Source of the DNA: Lentisphaeria bacterium
GTDB lineage: Bacteria > Verrucomicrobiota > Lentisphaeria > Victivallales > UBA1829
NCBI GenBank assembly: GCA_017540385.1
Contig: JAFYBD010000046.1
Coordinates: forward strand, 1 to 9,104
Direction: 5' to 3'
DNA: 9,104 nt
This document shows, one piece after another, positions 5,567 to 9,104 of the stretch. The notes under the pieces are model-generated. The model saw only the letters and a list, made by a program, of their open reading frames with translations, had not been told where the DNA came from and did no database searches. Positions within the stretch are counted from its first letter, which is position 1; each line of letters begins with the position of its first letter. A program made the translations under genes and the position numbers.

Positions 5567-7873
5567 TCAGCTCTTCGCCTGAGCACCGCCTGCGGCGTTG
5601 TTCTGCTCGCGGATGGCGGCGCGGCGGATTTTGCCGTTGACCGTCTTCGGGAGCTCGGCGACGAACTCGATGATACGGGGGTACTTGTAAGGCGCGGTAT
5701 GCGTCTTCACGTAATTCTTGATCTCTTCCTTCAGCTCGTCGGAGGCTTCCTTGCCCTTCACGAGCACGATGGTGGCCTTCACGACCTTGCCGCGGACGGG
5801 ATCCGGCACGCCGGTCACGGCGCACTCCAGAATGTACGGGAGCTCCATCAGGACGCTTTCGACCTCGAACGGACCGACGCGGTAGCCGGACGTCTTGATG
5901 ATGTCGTCGGCACGGCCCTGGTACCAGAAATAGCCGTCCTCGTCCTGCCACGCCTGGTCGCCGGTGTGATAATATCCGTCGTGCCAGACCTTGGCGGTGT
6001 CTTCGGGCGATTTAAGGTAGCTGTGGAAAAGCCCGCAGGGATGGTTCTCGGGAGTCGCCTTCACGCAGATTTCGCCGGTATCGCCGGTCTTCACCGGATT
6101 GCCTTCGGGATCGAGCAGCACGACCTGGAACTGCGGATTGGGGCGGCCCATGGACCCGGGGCGCGGCTTCATGTCGGCGAGCGTGCCGATGAGGAGCGTG
6201 GTCTCGGTCTGGCCGAAGCCCTCGTACGGGAGCTGGCCGGAGACGCGGGCAAACGCCTCGCTGACTTCGGCGGGCATGGCTTCGCCTGCGGTGGTGACGT
6301 GTTCGAGCGTGGAGAAATCGCCCTGCGAGAGGTCTTCCTTCACGAGGAAACGGAAGATCGTCGGCGGCGCGCAGAACGTGGTGATGCCGTACTGCTTGAA
6401 CATCGGGAGCATGTCGGCGGCGTGGAACCGGTCGAAGTCGAACGTGAAAACGCCCGCTTCGCAGAGCCACTGGCCGTAGATCTTGCCCCAGAGCGCCTTG
6501 CCCCAGCCGGTATCGGCCACGGTGAAATGCAGGCCGTCGGGATTGACCTTGTGCCAGTGGCGCGCGGTCATGATGTGTCCGAGCGGATAGGAATAATCGT
6601 GTTCGACCATCTTCGGGTAGCCGGTCGTGCCGGAGCTGAAGAAGACGAGCATGGTGTCGGTCGTCTTGTGGTCTGCAGGCCGCTGGAAGACCGGCGGGAA
6701 GTTCGGATACAGCGCGTCGAAATCGAGCCAGCCGTCCTTCTGCCCGTTCACGGAGAGTTTCAGCGTCATCCCGGTCACTGCGGCGGCCTCGTCGACTTCC
6801 TTTGTGATGTTGCCGTCGGCGGAACAGATCACGTAGCGGACGTCGGCCTTTTTGAAGCGGTATTCGAAGTCGTGCGCGGTCATCTGGCAGGACGCCGGGA
6901 CGGCCACCGCGCCGATCATGTGCAGGGCGTTCAGGACGAACCAGAACTGGTAGTGGCGTTTCAGCACGAGCATCACGCGGTCGCCCTTGCGGATTCCGAG
7001 CGAATGAAGCAGATTGGCCGCCCGCATGGAGTTCTCGGAGATGTCGCGGAACGTGAAATCGTGGCAGACCTTGTCCTTGGAGACCCACTTCATCGCGATC
7101 TTGTCCGGACATTCGGCGGCGAGGCGGTTGACCACGTCGAACGCGAAATTGAAGTCGTCCGGCACGTGGAACTTCACGCCCTTGAGCGTGCCGTCCGGAT
7201 TCCACTCCTCCTCCATGTAGTCCTGGTAAAGCAGACGCTTGTTCCCGGTCGGGGGCTGCTTCACGACCTGCTGCGGCACGAACGCGAACCGGTCGGGCTT
7301 CGCATCGTCGTACTTGCTGTGCATGACGATGGAGAGGAACCGGCAGGGCTTGCCGCCGTCCGCGACCATGGCGTGGGCTTCGCGGCCGTCGAAATAGATA
7401 CTGTCGCCCCCGTTCAGAAGCGCCTCCTGGCCATGCAGGAAGACTTTCAGCGAACCGGAGAGGATGAGGACGAATTCCTGACCGTTATGCTCGGAATACT
7501 GCAGCGGGGCGTTCGGGTCGGCCGGCGGGGGAGCCGTCACGATGAAGGGCTCGCCTGTGCGGTCCTTCATGCGGATCGCCTGATGCAGATAGGAGAACTC
7601 GGGACGACGGACGAAGGGGAATCCCTCGCCGCTGCGCGTGACCGTGTAGAGCGCGAGGTTCGGGGCTTCGCCGCTAATGACGGAGGACACGTCCATGCCG
7701 AAGTGCTCGGCGAGGTTGTAGTAGAACGAGAACGGTGCCTGTTTGGCGCCGCTTTCGTACGTGGTGTATTCTTCGGGGGACACGCCCAGAAGTTCCGCCA
7801 TCTGTTCGACGGTGAAATTCTTCTGAGCCCTGAGCTCGCGGACTCTCATGGAGATCATTTCTTTGTTGTCCAT
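5567..7873 (-). CDS. XRE helix-turn-helix + cupin + AMP-forming acyl-CoA synthetase fusion
   Basis: A single 768-residue frame joins a regulator-like front to an enzyme. Residues 7-68 form an XRE-type HTH (RVRELRAQKNFTVEQMAELL, then VSPEEYTTYESG). Residues about 105-185 form a cupin: YSEHNGQEFVLILSG (126-140) and GDSIYFDGREAHAMV (156-170), with H129, E133 and H167 in metal- or ligand-binding positions. Residues about 240-760 are an adenylate-forming ligase with every core motif: SSGTTGYPK (413-421), YEGFGQTET (550-558), YHTGD (635-639), GRADDIIKTSGYRVGPFEVE (653-672) and PKTVNGKIR with catalytic Lys748. It resembles medium-chain acyl-CoA synthetases (ACSM-like): acid + ATP + CoA to acyl-CoA + AMP + PPi. 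The substrate cannot be read from sequence; acetate, medium-chain or branched-chain acids are possible. The ATG at 7873 follows AAGGA with a 9-nt spacer; earlier in-frame ATGs lie in the leader hairpins. It has its own promoter, leader and terminator, so it is monocistronic. Confidence 0.92.
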   Translation of the reverse strand: MDNKEMISMRVRELRAQKNFTVEQMAELLGVSPEEYTTYESGAKQAPFSFYYNLAEHFGMDVSSVISGEAPNLALYTVTRSGEGFPFVRRPEFSYLHQAIRMKDRTGEPFIVTAPPPADPNAPLQYSEHNGQEFVLILSGSLKVFLHGQEALLNGGDSIYFDGREAHAMVADGGKPCRFLSIVMHSKYDDAKPDRFAFVPQQVVKQPPTGNKRLLYQDYMEEEWNPDGTLKGVKFHVPDDFNFAFDVVNRLAAECPDKIAMKWVSKDKVCHDFTFRDISENSMRAANLLHSLGIRKGDRVMLVLKRHYQFWFVLNALHMIGAVAVPASCQMTAHDFEYRFKKADVRYVICSADGNITKEVDEAAAVTGMTLKLSVNGQKDGWLDFDALYPNFPPVFQRPADHKTTDTMLVFFSSGTTGYPKMVEHDYSYPLGHIMTARHWHKVNPDGLHFTVADTGWGKALWGKIYGQWLCEAGVFTFDFDRFHAADMLPMFKQYGITTFCAPPTIFRFLVKEDLSQGDFSTLEHVTTAGEAMPAEVSEAFARVSGQLPYEGFGQTETTLLIGTLADMKPRPGSMGRPNPQFQVVLLDPEGNPVKTGDTGEICVKATPENHPCGLFHSYLKSPEDTAKVWHDGYYHTGDQAWQDEDGYFWYQGRADDIIKTSGYRVGPFEVESVLMELPYILECAVTGVPDPVRGKVVKATIVLVKGKEASDELKEEIKNYVKTHTAPYKYPRIIEFVAELPKTVNGKIRRAAIREQNNAAGGAQAKS

Positions 7874-7878
7874 GTCTT

Positions 7879-7914
7879 GCGATCCTTGTGTGTTTGGGTG
7901 TTTATGAGGATTGC
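7879..7914 (-). promoter_or_regulatory. Hairpin covering the ribosome binding site of the fusion gene
   Basis: On the minus strand GCAATCCT (7914-7907) can pair with AGGATCGC (7886-7879), seven pairs with one A-C mismatch and a 20-nt A/C-rich loop. The AGGA of the Shine-Dalgarno sequence is inside the right arm, five bases before the ATG. The stem is modest, so it could be opened by competing pairing, for example between GGAT just downstream of the larger hairpin (7935-7932) and ATCC (7911-7908). Confidence 0.4.
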
Positions 7915-7935
7915 TCAGGAAAGAACAGGCATCCG

Positions 7936-8001
7936 GATACGGGTGGTTACACGCAACCGGACCACCCGTATCTTCCCTTCGCAAAGGGTTAACGGGTGGT
8001 C
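7936..8001 (-). promoter_or_regulatory. Attenuator-like mutually exclusive hairpins in the leader
   Basis: On the minus strand, segment 1 GACCACCCGT (8001-7992) pairs with ACGGGTGGTC (7969-7960), 10 perfect pairs. The overlapping segment 2 GATACGGGTGGT (7972-7961) pairs with segment 3 ACCACCCGTATC (7947-7936), 12 perfect pairs with a 13-nt loop. Segments 1 and 3 share ACCACCCGT, so only one pairing can form at a time. A small hairpin (CCCTT/AAGGG, 7988-7975) is nested in the 1:2 structure. Segment 1 is also the last Gln-Thr-Thr-Arg codons of the leader peptide, so ribosome position would decide the fold. No U-tract follows segment 3, so output by Rho or by translation is more likely than by a simple terminator. 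Confidence 0.65.
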
Positions 8002-8132
8002 TGCCTAATAATGATAATGCTAATCAGTGCGCCGGGCGCAATGATGGCGGCCGGGGCGACGAGAGCGCGACGGACGACGGCGGAGGAAACTCCGTCGCTG
8101 AAGCGAGTGCCGTCTGTCGTGCGAGAAACCAT
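7989..8132 (-). CDS. Isoleucine-rich 47-residue leader peptide
   Basis: The ATG at 8132 has GGAG with a 5-nt spacer and lies about 26 nt after the predicted transcription start. The last part reads PAAIIAPGALISIIIIRQTT followed by R and stop: seven Ile in the last 18 residues, including four consecutive Ile codons at 8018-8007. The stop codon (7991-7989) lies next to segment 1 of the alternating hairpins. This matches the design of ilv/trp/thr leader peptides, in which a run of regulatory codons is followed by a few residues overlapping the first RNA segment. Alternatives are a small membrane peptide (residues about 23-42 are hydrophobic) or a chance frame. The coincidence of promoter, ribosome site, Ile run and hairpins makes a leader the best reading. 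I recognise no homologue. Confidence 0.6.
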   Translation of the reverse strand: MVSRTTDGTRFSDGVSSAVVRRALVAPAAIIAPGALISIIIIRQTTR

Positions 8133-8164
8133 ATCGTCTCCGGGTTGCGAATGAATAGACAACA

Positions 8165-8192
8165 AATATAGCAGTGTTTCGCCGAAAATCAA
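8165..8192 (-). promoter_or_regulatory. Sigma-70-like promoter of the leader/XRE-cupin-synthetase transcript
   Basis: On the minus strand, TTGATT (8192-8187), a 16-bp spacer, then TATATT (8170-8165). Start near 8158, leading into the Ile-rich leader and a total 5' leader of about 285 nt. It shares the extended boxes GGCTTGATTTT and CTATATTT with the HTH-gene promoter. Confidence 0.7.
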
Positions 8193-8289
8193 GCCGAAAT
8201 CCGAAAAAAACGGCATTTTTCCTGCTCGCCGGGCAGCTCCGGTCCGGGTCGATCGCACGCTCAATTTGTGCGAAAGAATCGATGCCGCC

Positions 8290-8317
8290 TTGATATTTTC
8301 ATTTCGGGTGCTATAGT
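8290..8317 (+). promoter_or_regulatory. Sigma-70-like promoter of the kinase-like gene
   Basis: TTGATA (8290-8295), a 16-bp spacer, then TATAGT (8312-8317). The start would be near 8324 and the leader about 42 nt. It is divergent from the fusion-gene promoter, with about 97 bp between the two -35 boxes. That stretch (8193-8289) holds only A/T runs and a 5-bp hairpin, CGCAC/GTGCG. Confidence 0.65.
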
Positions 8318-8365
8318 GTAGAGGACAAACGACAAAAACAACCCCCTCCGAAACTGTACCACCCC

Positions 8366-9104
8366 ATGAAGACGCTCGCGCCCTTCCCTCCCGATTATCT
8401 TCAGTCCGACCGCTGGATCTGGCACATCCCGTCGCCGGAGGTCGAGGCGGCCGTGCGGAAGCTCGTGCTCACGGACGACTGTCTGGTGAAGACCACGGCG
8501 GTGCGCGCGGTGTACCGCGTGGGGGATTTTCACCTGAAATTCGAGCGTGCCCCGAGCCGGATCGGACGCATCCGAAACTGTTTCCGGCCGAAAGCACGCC
8601 GCGAATACGCCATCGGCGTCGAACTGGCGCAATCCGGCGTACCCGCCGTGGAATGTCTCGGCTGGGGCCGTCTCCACGGCACGAACGTGCTCATCACGCG
8701 GACGTTTCCGGGTTCGGTCCCGGTCGAGGAGTATTTCTACGCCCACGTCGTCAAGGGCGGCGATGATCCCGATGCGTTCCTCTCGGATGTGACGGCGTTC
8801 CTGAAAAAGTTCTTCGACGCCGGGTTCTACCACGGCGACCTGCATTTCGGCAACATCCTGTACCAGCCCGACACGCACAAAATGGCCTGGGTGGACCTGA
8901 TCGCCATCGCGCATCCGGGCAGTCTCACGGACGTCGACGTGCGCAGGATGAGCCGCTGCATCATCGCGTTCCGGGGCGGTCTGAACCGGGCTCGGATGCT
9001 CCGCCTGATCCGGGACGTCGGAGCGGCTTCCGACGAGGCCGACGCCGAAACGTTCTATTTCGACGAGGTCCGGCACGCCGCGCGTCACCTCGCGGAGACC
9101 GGGC
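8366..9104 (+). CDS. Lipopolysaccharide kinase-like protein (WaaP/Kdo kinase superfamily), partial
   Basis: The first 246 residues of a protein-kinase-like enzyme cut by the window edge. Seen: a lysine in HLKFE (K58) in the position of the ATP-binding lysine; an RRE motif (78-80); the catalytic loop YHGDLHFGNIL (155-165) with D158 and N163; and WVDL (175-178) with D177 in the DFG-like metal site. This set fits small-molecule or sugar kinases of the KdkA/WaaP/RIO type that phosphorylate the lipopolysaccharide core (Kdo or heptose) at the inner membrane. ABC1/aminoglycoside-type kinases are a less likely alternative. There is no signal peptide or membrane segment, as expected for these peripheral enzymes. 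The ATG at 8366 has no Shine-Dalgarno sequence; the leader is A/C-rich, and a GAGG occurs only close to the transcription start. The downstream context that would show an LPS gene cluster is missing. Confidence 0.75.
   Translation, partial: MKTLAPFPPDYLQSDRWIWHIPSPEVEAAVRKLVLTDDCLVKTTAVRAVYRVGDFHLKFERAPSRIGRIRNCFRPKARREYAIGVELAQSGVPAVECLGWGRLHGTNVLITRTFPGSVPVEEYFYAHVVKGGDDPDAFLSDVTAFLKKFFDAGFYHGDLHFGNILYQPDTHKMAWVDLIAIAHPGSLTDVDVRRMSRCIIAFRGGLNRARMLRLIRDVGAASDEADAETFYFDEVRHAARHLAETG

Noticed and set aside
7936..7972. Intrinsic terminator in the leader of the fusion gene
   Set aside because: The 12-bp stem is strong but no T-run follows on either strand, so I report it as an alternating hairpin instead.
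3717..8008. Very long antisense frames (minus 3717-5951; plus 5699-8008)
   Set aside because: They lie opposite genes with clear domains; GC-rich codon bias yields long shadow frames. Their products are low-complexity R/G/A/E-rich with no motifs.

Overview
The window reads as chromosomal DNA of a GC-rich, Gram-negative anaerobe. A WaaP/Kdo-like lipopolysaccharide kinase and a secreted protein with a Sec signal imply an outer membrane. A type III glutamine synthetase is typical of Bacteroidota, cyanobacteria and PVC-group bacteria. The GC-rich codon use argues against Bacteroides, so my best guess is a gut or sediment member of the Verrucomicrobiota/Lentisphaeria/Kiritimatiellae group. This is an inference, not something the sequence proves. 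I see no phage genes, transposase, CRISPR array, tRNA or rRNA.

Layout, left to right. (1) The N-terminal half of glutamine synthetase III (minus strand, cut by the window edge). Its 300-bp upstream region carries a near-consensus -24/-12 (sigma-54) promoter, an inverted repeat and a 10-bp-phased TTCC repeat. (2) A small orphan helix-turn-helix protein (minus), with its own terminator and promoter and possibly a 40-codon upstream reading frame overlapping its start. (3) A YjbQ/UPF0047-family gene (plus) with a clear promoter. (4) About 550 bp of non-coding DNA made of 23-bp tandem repeats that grade into three exact-period 93-bp repeats, each with two hairpins. (5) A 746-residue secreted protein (plus) with two copies of an unrecognised domain and a C-terminal FG-GAP/VCBS-like region. 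(6) A 768-residue single-frame fusion (minus) of an XRE-type helix-turn-helix, a cupin and an AMP-forming acyl-CoA synthetase. (7) A 285-nt leader for that fusion gene. (8) A divergent LPS-kinase-like gene (plus), cut by the right edge.

The most interesting part is the leader of the fusion gene. Downstream of a good promoter it has a 47-codon reading frame with a Shine-Dalgarno sequence, ending in a run of isoleucine codons. This is followed by two mutually exclusive hairpins (10 and 12 perfect base pairs) sharing the same middle strand, and then a hairpin that would cover the ribosome binding site of the synthetase. This is the layout of a peptide-coded attenuator of the trp/ilv type, although there is no U-tract terminator. 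If the synthetase activates branched-chain fatty acids, which some anaerobes carboxylate to make valine, isoleucine and leucine, isoleucine sensing would make sense. That link is inference.

Most genes appear to be independent transcription units: two strong intrinsic terminators (both for minus-strand genes) and five sigma-70-like promoters can be placed. Two of these promoters (HTH gene and fusion gene) share a GCTTGATTTT...CTATATTT pattern.
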